Virus record (IMG/VR): IMGVR_UViG_3300032217_000122
Span: 1 to 37,924 of that record
Length of the DNA stretch: 37,924 nucleotides
Reading direction: 5' to 3' (one strand)
DNA from: a virus
A program made the translations under genes and the position numbers. Position 1 is the first letter of the stretch. Each line of letters opens with the position of its first letter. The notes beneath the pieces are model-generated. The model had not been told where the DNA came from. It did not search any database and saw only the letters and a program-made list of their open reading frames with translations. Of the stretch, positions 8,385-16,409 are shown piece by piece.

Positions 8385-9219
8385 TCCATTAAACGAAACA
8401 AATATCATTGCACCACGTGTACCGATCATTGATGAACGGTCAGGATTAATCTCGCGTGAATGGTATCGGTTCTTTTTAAACTTGTTTACGTTAACTGGTG
8501 GTGGGCGTAACGATACATCGTTGCTAGACTTGCAGGTTGGTCCACCTACTCAACCTTACGTTGACATACACACGATTGACCCAACACCTGTTAGTTTTGC
8601 TGCTTATGCTGCGGGGTCAACCCAAGAGTCGCAAATAGCAGAATTGCAAAAACAAATCCAAGGGTTAGAAACACAAGTGTGTTGTCAGGTTAGTGAAATA
8701 GCAGAGTTGCAAAAACAGGTAGAAGGTTTGCAGTTGCTACCACCACCACGTCAATTTGCAGCATCTCGCTATGGTTCATTCTACGACACCACTACCCAAG
8801 CAGCTACTGTTATTAACACGGCTACAGCCATTACATTTAACAACACTGACCTAAGTAATGGTGTGGTTTTATCAACAACATCTCGTGTGATGGTGGATAC
8901 ACCTGGTATTTACAACTTTGACACATCGTTTCAGTTAGATAAAACTGCTGGTGGTACAGGATTGTTTTATTTGTGGTTTAGATTGAATGGTGTAGATGTA
9001 CCCGATAGTGCTAGTCAGATTAGAATCCAAGGTAACAACGCTGAAGTGTTTTCTTCGTTAAATTACTTTTTTAATCTAAATGCTGGCGACTACGTGGAAC
9101 TTATATTTTCGGTTGACGATCTTAGTGTTCAGATATTAGCGGAAACCGCTGTTGCGCCGCATCCGGGTATCCCGTCCATCATTCTTACAGTTTCAAATAA
9201 CATTGGGGGTTTTCAATGA
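8377..9219 (+). CDS. Coiled-coil protein with TNF/C1q-like C-terminal domain; tail needle candidate
   Basis: 280 residues from ATG 8377, overlapping the gp10-like gene by 8 bp; an in-frame start at 8338 lies inside that gene and is less likely. N-terminal residues 1-45 contain ISREWYRFFLNLF. Residues about 84-122 hold two heptad repeats, IAELQKQIQGLETQ and IAELQKQVEGLQ, a short coiled coil. The C-terminal 140 residues resemble a TNF/C1q jelly roll (FAASRYGSFYD, GIYNFDTSFQLDK, LWFRLNGV, NAGDYVELIFS). P22 and Sf6 carry the needle gene (gp26) in exactly this place, and the Sf6 needle ends in a TNF-like knob. Equivalence is inference: the coiled coil is much shorter than in gp26. Confidence 0.6.
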   Translation: MPSPLNETNIIAPRVPIIDERSGLISREWYRFFLNLFTLTGGGRNDTSLLDLQVGPPTQPYVDIHTIDPTPVSFAAYAAGSTQESQIAELQKQIQGLETQVCCQVSEIAELQKQVEGLQLLPPPRQFAASRYGSFYDTTTQAATVINTATAITFNNTDLSNGVVLSTTSRVMVDTPGIYNFDTSFQLDKTAGGTGLFYLWFRLNGVDVPDSASQIRIQGNNAEVFSSLNYFFNLNAGDYVELIFSVDDLSVQILAETAVAPHPGIPSIILTVSNNIGGFQ

Positions 9220-9551
9220 CCGTTACCGTTAAAGTTTTAGTACCCGCTAAGATAGTGGAAAGTACACAAACAACTCAGTACACTGCAAACGGTGTTACTA
9301 CCATTATTGACAAGTTCACTGCTACTAACTATAGCGCCACTGCTGCAACAATCAGTGTAAACTTGGTTACTACTTCAGGTAGTGCAGGTAACGCTAATTT
9401 GATTACCAAGACCAAGACGTTACAACCATCGGAAGTATATACATTTCCAGAACTTGTAGGTCAAGTATTGAACGCTGGTGATTTCATTAGTACCATAGCT
9501 GGTACTGCTACGGCAATCAATATGCGGGTTTCTGGTCGTGAAGTTACCTGA
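9216..9551 (+). CDS. Conserved beta-rich phage protein, probably virion-associated
   Basis: 111 residues; ATGA overlap (9216-9219) with the previous gene indicates translational coupling. Thr/Val/Ala-rich, all-beta-looking (TTIIDKFTATNYSATAATIS, then VLNAGDFISTIAG). No catalytic motif or transmembrane segment. It lies between the needle candidate and an acetyltransferase-like gene. I recognise the type from environmental phage tail regions but not its function. Confidence 0.6.
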   Translation: MTVTVKVLVPAKIVESTQTTQYTANGVTTIIDKFTATNYSATAATISVNLVTTSGSAGNANLITKTKTLQPSEVYTFPELVGQVLNAGDFISTIAGTATAINMRVSGREVT

Positions 9552-9876
9552 TGATGTATGGCAAGTCATCAAGGACTATTACCAAACTACCGATGATTTA
9601 CGCAGTATTGTTGAAGAAAAAGCCGAAACGTGTTTGTTTGACGGTGGTGCATTTTTGTCAATAGGAAATGAAATTGACTTGTTTGTTATTCCTGAAAAAA
9701 GAGGACGCTGGCGTATGCGTACAGAAATAACAAAATACCTTGACGCTATGGGTAGACGGTACGGTAAAATTGTTGCGCGAATCAATGAATGTAACAGTCC
9801 TTCGCTACGACTAGCGCGGCATTTCGGGTTTTATGAAGTAAGCCGAGAAAACGGTGTTATCCGACTGGAGAAATAA
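9538..9876 (+). CDS. Small GNAT-acetyltransferase-like protein
   Basis: 112 residues, GTG start at 9538 overlapping the previous gene by 14 bp; the nearby ATGs are out of frame. The C-terminal half (KIVARINECNSPSLRLARHFGF) has the Asn...Ser...LA..FGF pattern that ends the GNAT fold. The N-terminal half includes DGGAFLSIGNEIDLFVIPEKRGRW, which may carry the acetyl-CoA loop in degenerate form (residues RGRWRMRT). It sits upstream of the ejection-protein genes, an odd place for an enzyme, so it may be structural or modify a virion or host target. Moderate certainty for the fold, low for activity. Confidence 0.55.
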   Translation: MKLPDDVWQVIKDYYQTTDDLRSIVEEKAETCLFDGGAFLSIGNEIDLFVIPEKRGRWRMRTEITKYLDAMGRRYGKIVARINECNSPSLRLARHFGFYEVSRENGVIRLEK

Positions 9877-9878
9877 TT

Positions 9879-10664
9879 ATGGGTCAGGCAATAGGTTCGT
9901 TAGTTGGTAGTGCTGCTAATGCGTTAAGTGGCAATTGGATGTCTGCTGCTGCAACGCTTGGTAGTGGTCTATTAGGCGCAAGAAGCGCAGAAAAAGCGGC
10001 TAGTACACAAGCAGATGCGGCAACACAAGCAGCGGATTTACAACGACAACAGTTTGAACGTCAAGTTGAACTACAAAAGCCGTTTCGTGAAGTAGGATTA
10101 CGTGCACTTAATAAATTAGAAGGTGCGTCCGAATACACACCGTTTGGTATGGGTCAGTTCCAACAAGACCCTGGTTATGCGTTTCGACTTGCCGAAGGTC
10201 AAAAAGCACTTGATCGACAAGCTGCTGCTCGTGGTGGGTTAATATCTGGTGGTGCACTTAAAGCCGCGCAACGTTATGGTCAAGATATGGGTTCGCAAGA
10301 ATACCAAAATGCGTTTAATCGTTACCAACTTGAACGTCAAGCTAGACTTGGACCATTGCAAACGTTAGCGGGTGTTGGTCAAACCAGTGCTCAAACATTG
10401 GGTACCGCTGGACAACAATACGCTACTGGTGCAGGTGAAGCTATTGGTGCTGGTGCACAGGCTCGTGCGTCGGGATACATGGGACAAGCAAACACATTGG
10501 CTGGTGGATTGAACCAATATATGAACTATCAAAACCAACAGTCGCAAAACGCATTGTTGCAAAATTATCTTAATCGTAATCAAGATTTCAACTACACACC
10601 TGGTGCTGGTGGGTATAACTACACATATCAGAATCCAGCATCTGTTGGACCAATGCCTAGTTAA
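9879..10664 (+). CDS. Putative DNA ejection (pilot) protein, gp7-like position
   Basis: 261 residues, ATG behind GGAGAAATAATT. The N terminus is Ala/Gly-rich and helical (SLVGSAANALSGNWMSAAAT, then LGSGLLGARSAEKAA), followed by a Gln-rich helix (QRQQFERQVELQKPFREVG) and the segment QQDPGYAFRLAEGQKALDRQ, common in phage ejection/DNA-transfer-type virion proteins. The C terminus is Asn/Gln/Tyr-rich. In P22 three ejection proteins (gp7, gp20, gp16) follow the tail genes; here three genes of rising size do the same. The role is inferred from composition and position. Confidence 0.65.
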   Translation: MGQAIGSLVGSAANALSGNWMSAAATLGSGLLGARSAEKAASTQADAATQAADLQRQQFERQVELQKPFREVGLRALNKLEGASEYTPFGMGQFQQDPGYAFRLAEGQKALDRQAAARGGLISGGALKAAQRYGQDMGSQEYQNAFNRYQLERQARLGPLQTLAGVGQTSAQTLGTAGQQYATGAGEAIGAGAQARASGYMGQANTLAGGLNQYMNYQNQQSQNALLQNYLNRNQDFNYTPGAGGYNYTYQNPASVGPMPS

Positions 10665-10686
10665 TGATTGGTATTAAGGACACAAA

Positions 10687-12192
10687 ATGGCACTAGTAAA
10701 CCCAAACATTGCAATGTCGTTTAAACCAACGACTGAATACCAGCCTATAAACGCATTAGCAGATTACGCACAAATGCAGCAGATTCAAACTGGTGACATG
10801 CAGATGCAAGAGTATCGCAGAAAAAGCGAAGGACTTGAGCGCATACGAACTGCTATCAGTAAAGCGGGTGGTCCTGATGATTTAGAAACCGCAGCGCAAG
10901 AAATGATGAAGGTTCCAGAATACTTCAATCAAGGGTATGAAATATATCAAACCATTAGAGATAAAAAAGCGTTTGAGGAATATTTAAAAGGTAAAGGACA
11001 ACCAGCGGGTACGTCACCAGTTGGTGCGCCTACTGCCACAAGACCTACACCTGCACCGGGTGCATTAGGTTCAGGTACGTTTGACCCAACTGCACCTGCT
11101 GCTAGCTATAGAGTAATGGGTACTGACACAGATCGTCCTCTTATGGACAAAGTGTATCAAATGGGACAATCGGCTCCACTTGATACCAGACAACGTGGAT
11201 TTAGTCCTACAGAACCAACTAACGCATTGACACCTGCTGCACCTGTTGCTGCACCAACTAATGCACTGGTTAATCCAGTAGAAGCTATCCAAGATGAAAT
11301 AATACAACTAAGTCGATTCAAAGACCCTCGCGCACAAGCTAGGGTTAAACAATTACAACAACAGTTAACGGCAATGGAGCCAACTGCTGATGTTAAAACA
11401 ATGAAAGCATTGGGGTATCCTTTGACCGCGCAAGGATATGAACAATATCGTGAAGCGCAACGACAAGACCAGTTGAGTGTTGCTGATCGAATTGCAATTG
11501 CACAAGCTACTCGTGCGGGTGGTGGTGGTGGTGGAAAAGCGCCTAGTGGGTATCGGTTTACACCATTTGGTGAACTAGAAGCGATACCTGGTGGACCTGC
11601 TGATACCAAACCAATGACTGAGTTGCAACAACAAAAAGCCAACAAGGAACGAGTAGCTGAACAACAAGGTGTTCAAGCTGCAAAATCTACAGCAGACGAG
11701 TTGGAAAAATTAACTGATGAATTGGTTGGTAATCCAGAAAAAGGAATACCACAGCATCCAGGTTATTCAAGAATTGTTGGTCTTGAATCAATGTTACCTA
11801 GCATTAAAGGTGGGAATGCTGCACGTGCTGAACAAAAACTAGAAACATTCAAAGGTAAGATTGCAACCCTTGGTCGCCAATTAGCAAGTCAATATGGTAA
11901 ATTAGGTAATATGGCAGTGCAAGAGTGGAAGATTGTTTCAGACAGTGTTCAAAACATTAACCCCGGTGCTGGTAATCTTGATCAACAAATGCGAGATGTT
12001 GTAAGGCAAGCAAGAGGTTTTGAACAATCAATGCAGAATAAATATGATGCTTTGTATGGTGATGAAACTCAACAAGTTACCGCACCTGTAAAACCTAGCA
12101 CAAAAGGTTCTCGTACTGTAACCAGAACGGGTATGCACAATGGCAAGCGTGTAGTTCAGTACAGTGATGGGAGTCTTGAATATGCGGATTAA
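10687..12192 (+). CDS. Putative DNA ejection protein, gp20-like position
   Basis: 501 residues, ATG behind AAGGACACAAA. Alternating helical, Gln/Lys-rich stretches with a Pro/Ala/Thr-rich low-complexity middle (residues about 100-200, e.g. GAPTATRPTPAPGALG) and a Gly run (GGGGGG) near residue 278. No enzyme motif. It is the middle member of the three-gene ejection set. Its C terminus (NGKRVVQYSDGSLEYAD) overlaps the next gene by 11 bp. Such proteins travel in the capsid and enter the cell with DNA; the assignment rests on context and composition. Confidence 0.6.
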   Translation: MALVNPNIAMSFKPTTEYQPINALADYAQMQQIQTGDMQMQEYRRKSEGLERIRTAISKAGGPDDLETAAQEMMKVPEYFNQGYEIYQTIRDKKAFEEYLKGKGQPAGTSPVGAPTATRPTPAPGALGSGTFDPTAPAASYRVMGTDTDRPLMDKVYQMGQSAPLDTRQRGFSPTEPTNALTPAAPVAAPTNALVNPVEAIQDEIIQLSRFKDPRAQARVKQLQQQLTAMEPTADVKTMKALGYPLTAQGYEQYREAQRQDQLSVADRIAIAQATRAGGGGGGKAPSGYRFTPFGELEAIPGGPADTKPMTELQQQKANKERVAEQQGVQAAKSTADELEKLTDELVGNPEKGIPQHPGYSRIVGLESMLPSIKGGNAARAEQKLETFKGKIATLGRQLASQYGKLGNMAVQEWKIVSDSVQNINPGAGNLDQQMRDVVRQARGFEQSMQNKYDALYGDETQQVTAPVKPSTKGSRTVTRTGMHNGKRVVQYSDGSLEYAD

Positions 12193-14464
12193 TCCTAATG
12201 AAGTGCAATGGGATGAAGCACCAAAACAACCCAAGACTGTAAAGATTAACCCCAATGAGGTGCAATGGGATAATGCACCTAAACAATCTGTTACTGCACC
12301 AACACAGCAAGTGTCAGAAGTACCAACTGGTCGCAAATTTAGCCCGTTTGATATTTTGTCTGCACCGTTTGAAATGGGAATGAAAGCAGGTGCTGCGCCT
12401 GCTAATGAACAAATAGCATTAGTACGCCCTACTGTTGAAGCACTAGGTAGTGTTGCAGGAGGTACCATTGGTGCACCTATGGGACCTGCTGGAGTAATGG
12501 GTGGTGCAGGTTTGGGCTATGGTATTGCTAAAGGTGGTCTTGACATAGCAGAACAAGCCCTTGGTTATCGCAAAGCGCCAAGCAGTGCAGCAGAAGCATT
12601 GGGTAGCGCAACCAAAGATGTAATCATTGGTGCATCACTGGAAGGTTTAGGGCGAGGTGTGGTAAGTCCAGTTGCATCTGTTATTGGTAAATACGTTGAT
12701 AAAGTACGAAACGTAAAATTAGACACTTACATAAACGCACTTGAAGGTAAGGGTAACGACATTCTAAATGCGTTAGTTGGTAAACGTGCTGCTGTACCAG
12801 GTGCTGTACCAGGTGCTGCTGAAGTAGCGGCTCCTGCTGGTAGTGTGAAGTTTTCAATGCTTGGTGCAAAATCCGAAAAAGTACCATCATTGTCTTCACA
12901 ATTCGCAGAACAACAAGCGCAAACTACTACAGCACAAACACAACAGCAAGCAAGAGCGCAAACAAAGTTTGACAATGCTGCTGCAAAAGTTCAACAAAAA
13001 ATGGATTCTGCGTTAAACCCGTTGCGTCCAGAAGATGCAGGTGAAGCATTGGCTGCTGGTGCAGAAGCTAAACGACAAGCAATGAAAACTAACGTTATTG
13101 CTCCAGCGTATGAAAATGCTTTTAAAGCTGCTGGTGGTACCAAGATTGATATGTCAGACGTGGTATCAAAAGCAGAAGAAATACTTGGTCGTAAATTATC
13201 TCAGTTTGACCCAAGCACTGCACCACAAACAGTTAGTAAATTGCGTTCTTTGCAAGCTAAATCTGAACCACCTACACCAATAGGTAAAGGAAAGATTAGC
13301 GGTAGGATACAACAAGCACCGGCTGAACCATTGCCGCCAGAAGTTACGTTGCGTGATTTAGACGATATCCGCAAAGCAATTAACTCAGACATTCAATCTG
13401 CTCGTACATCCAACGACCCTAACATTGCAACTCGATTAAGAAACCTGTCGCAGATTCACAGCACCATTGATGATGCTGTAAACCAATCTGGTTTATCACC
13501 TGAAGCAAAAACACTGTATAAAAAAGCATTGGACACATACCGTCAAGAATATGTGCCACGGTTTAGAACTGGTGTAAACGAACAGATTTTCCGCACTACC
13601 GCACTTAATGAACCAAAGATTAAACCAGAAGATGTAATCACAAAGTACTTTCAACCTCGTGGGGTAAGTGAAGCTAAAAACTTTGTTACGTTGTTTGGAG
13701 ATGATCCTAAAGCAATGCAGACTGCTCGTGCAGGTATTGAAGACTTATATTTGCGTGAAGTCAAAGTACCAACACCTGAAGCACACGCAGCATTCTTGAA
13801 AAAGTACGCTGACCCAATTAAGGTGTTAGACGATGCTGGTATGAACGTACTAAGTCGCATTAACGTAGTTGGCACAAATGCAGCACGACTTAAAACAATC
13901 GATGACATGGCTAAAGCAGCCAACATCAAACTATCGGCACCGCTGCCACCTGGTGCAACTGCTGACGCTGTAAATAAACGCATATCAGAGTTGACCAAGG
14001 GTTTAACACCACAGCAACTATCCAACGTAAACGCAGTACGGCAAGATTTGATTCGGCGTGGTGAATATGAACGATTGGTTAAAGCTGGAACAGAAGCAGG
14101 TGTTGACATTAAAGAAATTGGTACAAGAACTGGTGAATCAATTGGTATGCCATTACCCGCATTATTGAATAGAGGGATTACAATATTCAATGCTGTTTAT
14201 AAACGATTGATTACCCATTTGGATGATAAGTTGGCTATGGAAATAGCTAGGGAAATGACCGACCCTGCTTTAGCTGCCGAGTCTGTTAAAAAAGCAATAT
14301 CGTTAACAGAAAAACGAGCTGTTGAAAAATTAGCAGAAAAAACAATGTTGCCTGAACGTGCTGTTACGCAAGGTTTAGGTCAAGAAATGGTAAGACGAGC
14401 TACACCCACACCACGTAATAATCTTGCGCCTCAGCAAGAAAACCAAAACGCATTAGCGAGGTAA
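12182..14464 (+). CDS. Putative DNA ejection protein, gp16-like position
   Basis: 760 residues. ATG 12182 is preferred over starts at 12164/12167 because GGGAG (12169-12173) is well spaced before it. The N terminus has two copies of an INPNEVQWD-x-APKQ motif spaced 19 residues apart, then a glycine-rich helical segment (GSVAGGTIGAPMGPAGVMGG) that could insert in membrane, then long Ala/Gln/Lys-rich helices. No lysozyme motif is seen. It is the last and largest of the ejection-type genes and is followed directly by the lysis cassette. P22 gp16 (609) is of similar class. Function inferred. Confidence 0.6.
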   Translation: MRINPNEVQWDEAPKQPKTVKINPNEVQWDNAPKQSVTAPTQQVSEVPTGRKFSPFDILSAPFEMGMKAGAAPANEQIALVRPTVEALGSVAGGTIGAPMGPAGVMGGAGLGYGIAKGGLDIAEQALGYRKAPSSAAEALGSATKDVIIGASLEGLGRGVVSPVASVIGKYVDKVRNVKLDTYINALEGKGNDILNALVGKRAAVPGAVPGAAEVAAPAGSVKFSMLGAKSEKVPSLSSQFAEQQAQTTTAQTQQQARAQTKFDNAAAKVQQKMDSALNPLRPEDAGEALAAGAEAKRQAMKTNVIAPAYENAFKAAGGTKIDMSDVVSKAEEILGRKLSQFDPSTAPQTVSKLRSLQAKSEPPTPIGKGKISGRIQQAPAEPLPPEVTLRDLDDIRKAINSDIQSARTSNDPNIATRLRNLSQIHSTIDDAVNQSGLSPEAKTLYKKALDTYRQEYVPRFRTGVNEQIFRTTALNEPKIKPEDVITKYFQPRGVSEAKNFVTLFGDDPKAMQTARAGIEDLYLREVKVPTPEAHAAFLKKYADPIKVLDDAGMNVLSRINVVGTNAARLKTIDDMAKAANIKLSAPLPPGATADAVNKRISELTKGLTPQQLSNVNAVRQDLIRRGEYERLVKAGTEAGVDIKEIGTRTGESIGMPLPALLNRGITIFNAVYKRLITHLDDKLAMEIAREMTDPALAAESVKKAISLTEKRAVEKLAEKTMLPERAVTQGLGQEMVRRATPTPRNNLAPQQENQNALAR
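12188..12286 (+). repeat. 57-bp tandem repeat encoding INPNEVQWD-type motifs
   Basis: Two copies, starting at 12188 and 12245 (period 57 bp = 19 codons). The protein motif is nearly identical but third bases differ, so it is maintained at protein level rather than being a fresh duplication. Confidence 0.8.
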
Positions 14465-14466
14465 TC

Positions 14467-14685
14467 ATGGCTTTTGAAGATGGTCAGATAGACCCCGTTA
14501 AATATGGAGTGCTTTGGGAAAGAGTACAGTCTATGGATAAGAAAGTAGACAAAATGGAACGCCAGATGGAAGAACTGCTGGCGCTGGCAAACAAGGGTAA
14601 GGGTGGACTGTGGTTTGGTATGACCATTGTTTCTGCCATATCCGCGCTTGTTGGTTTCATCATTAGTCACATCAAAGGCGGATAA
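14467..14685 (+). CDS. Putative holin / XhlA-like membrane-associated lysis protein
   Basis: 72 residues, ATG behind GAGG. The N-terminal half is an amphipathic coiled coil (RVQSMDKKVDKMERQMEELL). The C-terminal part has one hydrophobic segment (LWFGMTIVSAISALVGFIIS) followed by HIKGG. This layout matches XhlA-type haemolysin/holin-associated proteins. The gene is directly coupled to the endopeptidase (TAATG overlap). It may act as holin or as partner of the 60-residue candidate at 15475. Confidence 0.65.
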   Translation: MAFEDGQIDPVKYGVLWERVQSMDKKVDKMERQMEELLALANKGKGGLWFGMTIVSAISALVGFIISHIKGG

Positions 14686-15065
14686 TGTATACACTTAGTT
14701 CACGGTCATATAAACGCCTTGAAGGTGTGCATCCTGACCTAGTGCGCGTGGTGGAACGTGCCATTGCTATTACTGAAGTTGACTTTGTGGTACTCGAAGG
14801 CTTGCGCTCCAGGGCACACCAAGAGCAACTACTCAAAGCTGGTGCTAGTCGTACCATGAACAGCAGACACATCACTGGTCATGCTGTAGACTTGGGTGCT
14901 TGGGTGAACAAAGAAGTAAGATGGGACTGGCCGTTGTACTCTAAAATAGCAGCAGCAATGAAGCAAGCAGCTACTGATTTAAACGTGCCGATTGTGTGGG
15001 GTGGTTCGTGGGTAAAATTCCGCGATGGTCCGCATTTTGAGTTAGATCGAAAAACATACCCATGA
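14685..15065 (+). CDS. Endolysin: M15 family L-Ala-D-Glu/D-Ala-type peptidase
   Basis: 126 residues, a single catalytic domain. Zinc ligands are visible: S60-R-H62-I-T-G-H66-A-V-D69 fits the SxHxxGxAxD motif, and the third ligand is H117 in GPHFEL. R42 in EGLRSRAHQ is typical of the substrate pocket. Length and motifs resemble VanY/T5-type peptidases that cut peptidoglycan stem peptides. No signal peptide is present, so it needs a holin. It starts inside the stop of the holin candidate and overlaps the endonuclease VII gene by 4 bp. Confidence 0.9.
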   Translation: MYTLSSRSYKRLEGVHPDLVRVVERAIAITEVDFVVLEGLRSRAHQEQLLKAGASRTMNSRHITGHAVDLGAWVNKEVRWDWPLYSKIAAAMKQAATDLNVPIVWGGSWVKFRDGPHFELDRKTYP

Positions 15066-15478
15066 AACAAATTTGTGTTTGTTGCAAAATTGAGAAACCG
15101 ATTTCTGATTTTGAATTTCAAAAAAATCGACCAAACCCGCGCAAACAATGTAAAGTTTGTCGGTACAAAAACCGTGATCGTGAGAAAGAAAAAAAGCGCC
15201 ATCGTGAATACATGAAAGAACGCCGCAAAACTCAACCAGATGTGGTACGTCAAAATTGGGAACGGTCAGTGTATGGTGCAAGCAAAGAAGACCTTAATTT
15301 ACAATCATGTGTCATTTGCGGTTCTACTCGTAGATTGTGCATTGACCATGACCATACTACAGGCAATATACGTGGCATTCTTTGCACAAAATGCAATGCG
15401 GGAATTGGTATGTTTGACGACAACACTACGCGATTACGATTAGCAATTGATTACTTAAACAGGAGTAAGTACCCATGA
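15062..15478 (+). CDS. Endonuclease VII-like (HNH/His-Me finger) nuclease
   Basis: 138 residues. An N-terminal zinc ribbon (C6-x2-C...C-x2-C, VCCKIEKPISDF and CKVCR) is followed by a basic helix (REKEKKRHREYMKERRK) and the recombination endonuclease VII core: C-V-I-C, then LCIDHDHTTGNIRGILC and CNAGIGMFDDN. His-Asp-His in IDHDH is the catalytic/metal site. T4 endonuclease VII resolves Holliday junctions before packaging; related free-standing copies can be homing enzymes. Its place inside the lysis cassette, with ATGA overlaps on both sides, is unusual. Confidence 0.88.
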   Translation: MKQICVCCKIEKPISDFEFQKNRPNPRKQCKVCRYKNRDREKEKKRHREYMKERRKTQPDVVRQNWERSVYGASKEDLNLQSCVICGSTRRLCIDHDHTTGNIRGILCTKCNAGIGMFDDNTTRLRLAIDYLNRSKYP

Positions 15479-15657
15479 ACCCAATACTTATGCAAGCCTT
15501 GATAAGGCACCTATTGACCGCTTTGGGTGGTGGTTTCTTTGCAAGCTATGGCATTAGCGGTGAAGGTGTTGAAGCCCTTGCAGGAGCCGTTGCCACGCTT
15601 GCAGGATTGGCTTGGTCAGTTTACGACAAGCGCCAAAATACCGATAAAACTGAATAA
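15475..15657 (+). CDS. Putative holin
   Basis: 60 residues, ATGA overlap with the nuclease gene. Two short hydrophobic stretches (LLTALGGGFFASYGI and ALAGAVATLAGLAW) separated by SGEGVE, with a charged C-terminal tail (YDKRQNTDKTE). The RHLLTALGG opening and ALAG..WS..DKR end are typical of small phage holins. It is the last gene of the rightward late operon. Together with the 72-residue protein at 14467 it gives two holin candidates; which one sets lysis time is not visible. Confidence 0.7.
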   Translation: MNPILMQALIRHLLTALGGGFFASYGISGEGVEALAGAVATLAGLAWSVYDKRQNTDKTE

Positions 15658-15795
15658 CGTTATCAGTATCATTGCCAACACACCCTTGGCAACCATGCGT
15701 AAATCTTCAGCCCACATGGTGTAATATTCATTTTCACGTGAATAGCTACACTTGACGGGCGCTACTTTTGCAACATCGTTACAATAATTTTTCAT
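15616..15795 (-). CDS. Small single-pass membrane protein (59 residues)
   Basis: Short open frame on the minus strand with an excellent start: AGGAG, then six bases, ATG (15793-15795). The soluble N-terminal 36 residues begin MKNYCNDVAKVAPVK; residues about 37-58 form one hydrophobic segment (KGVLAMILITLFSFIGILAL), then VVN and TGA. Its start overlaps the end of the 160-residue gene (coupled), and its 3' end overlaps the convergent holin gene by 42 bp. It is the terminal gene of the long leftward operon. No family recognised; inner-membrane location inferred. Confidence 0.7.
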   Translation of the reverse strand: MKNYCNDVAKVAPVKCSYSRENEYYTMWAEDLRMVAKGVLAMILITLFSFIGILALVVN

Positions 15796-16261
15796 TTAGT
15801 TCTCCTATTTTACGCATCTTTCGTAATTTAAACTCGTGCTGTACAAGTACCATTGCTTTTTCCATATCGCGTACTGTAACCACGTCCATTTGAGCATCGT
15901 GCAATTCCATTAAGTCATTCATATCAGCGACTTCCTGCAATTTGCACACAAATGTTTGTGTAGGGTAACCACGGGTTCCTATTTGATACAGTGCATCTAA
16001 TCCTTTATTTACTACATCTTTGTAATCACGTCCAAACCCTAGTCGATACAATGCTTCACAAACATTAGCCATGCAAATTAATACGTCCATGTCGTTTACT
16101 GTGGCTTTACCAAACAATAACGCATTCATGGAATCGTGGTTTTTTATTTTCACATCTAGTATGTGACTACCGTATTTGGTTATGGGTTGCACACTTGATA
16201 TGGCATAGGCTATCGGGTCATTGATTATGGTTTTTGGTCTGTATTTGCTTCGTTTTCGCAT
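15779..16261 (-). CDS. Conserved phage protein of unknown function (KRSKYRPK type)
   Basis: 160 residues. It begins MRKRSKYRPKTIINDPIAYA and has an all-helical look (MDVLICMANVCEALYRLGFG, ELHDAQMDVVTVRDMEKAM). I recognise the layout from a protein common in phages and prophages of Betaproteobacteria, with no known role. Its start overlaps the upstream zinc-ribbon gene by 44 bp. It lies at the distal end of the leftward metabolism operon, downstream of ThyX. Confidence 0.75.
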   Translation of the reverse strand: MRKRSKYRPKTIINDPIAYAISSVQPITKYGSHILDVKIKNHDSMNALLFGKATVNDMDVLICMANVCEALYRLGFGRDYKDVVNKGLDALYQIGTRGYPTQTFVCKLQEVADMNDLMELHDAQMDVVTVRDMEKAMVLVQHEFKLRKMRKIGELNEKLL

Positions 16262-16409
16262 TAATTAATTTGCTCCGTTTTAACCAGCATGTTGCACATA
16301 TCCACTTAGTCGGTGCTAAGTAGATACCACCTTCTGGTATTCTTCTTGTTTCACATTTACAACAATGTTTCAATAACAAGTTACACCGATTCGTCATTGA
16401 AAAACGCAT
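16218..16409 (-). CDS. Small zinc-ribbon protein
   Basis: 63 residues from ATG at 16409, or 59 from the ATG at 16397; neither has a clear Shine-Dalgarno site. C-x2-C (HCCKCETRRIPEGGIYLAPT) and C-x2-C (ICATCW) are 20 residues apart, a plausible zinc knuckle. The tail is Lys/Asn-rich. It overlaps the end of thyX by 29 bp and the next gene's start by 44 bp, indicating dense packing. Related small Cys4 proteins are frequent in phage early regions. Function unknown. Confidence 0.6.
   Translation of the reverse strand: MRFSMTNRCNLLLKHCCKCETRRIPEGGIYLAPTKWICATCWLKRSKLINAKTKQIQTKNHNQ

Noticed and set aside
15672-15692. TTGCCAA...TTGGCAA hairpin as terminator of the late operon
   Set aside because: There is a 7-bp stem but no T-run on either side, and it lies inside the leftward 59-codon gene; not called as a terminator.
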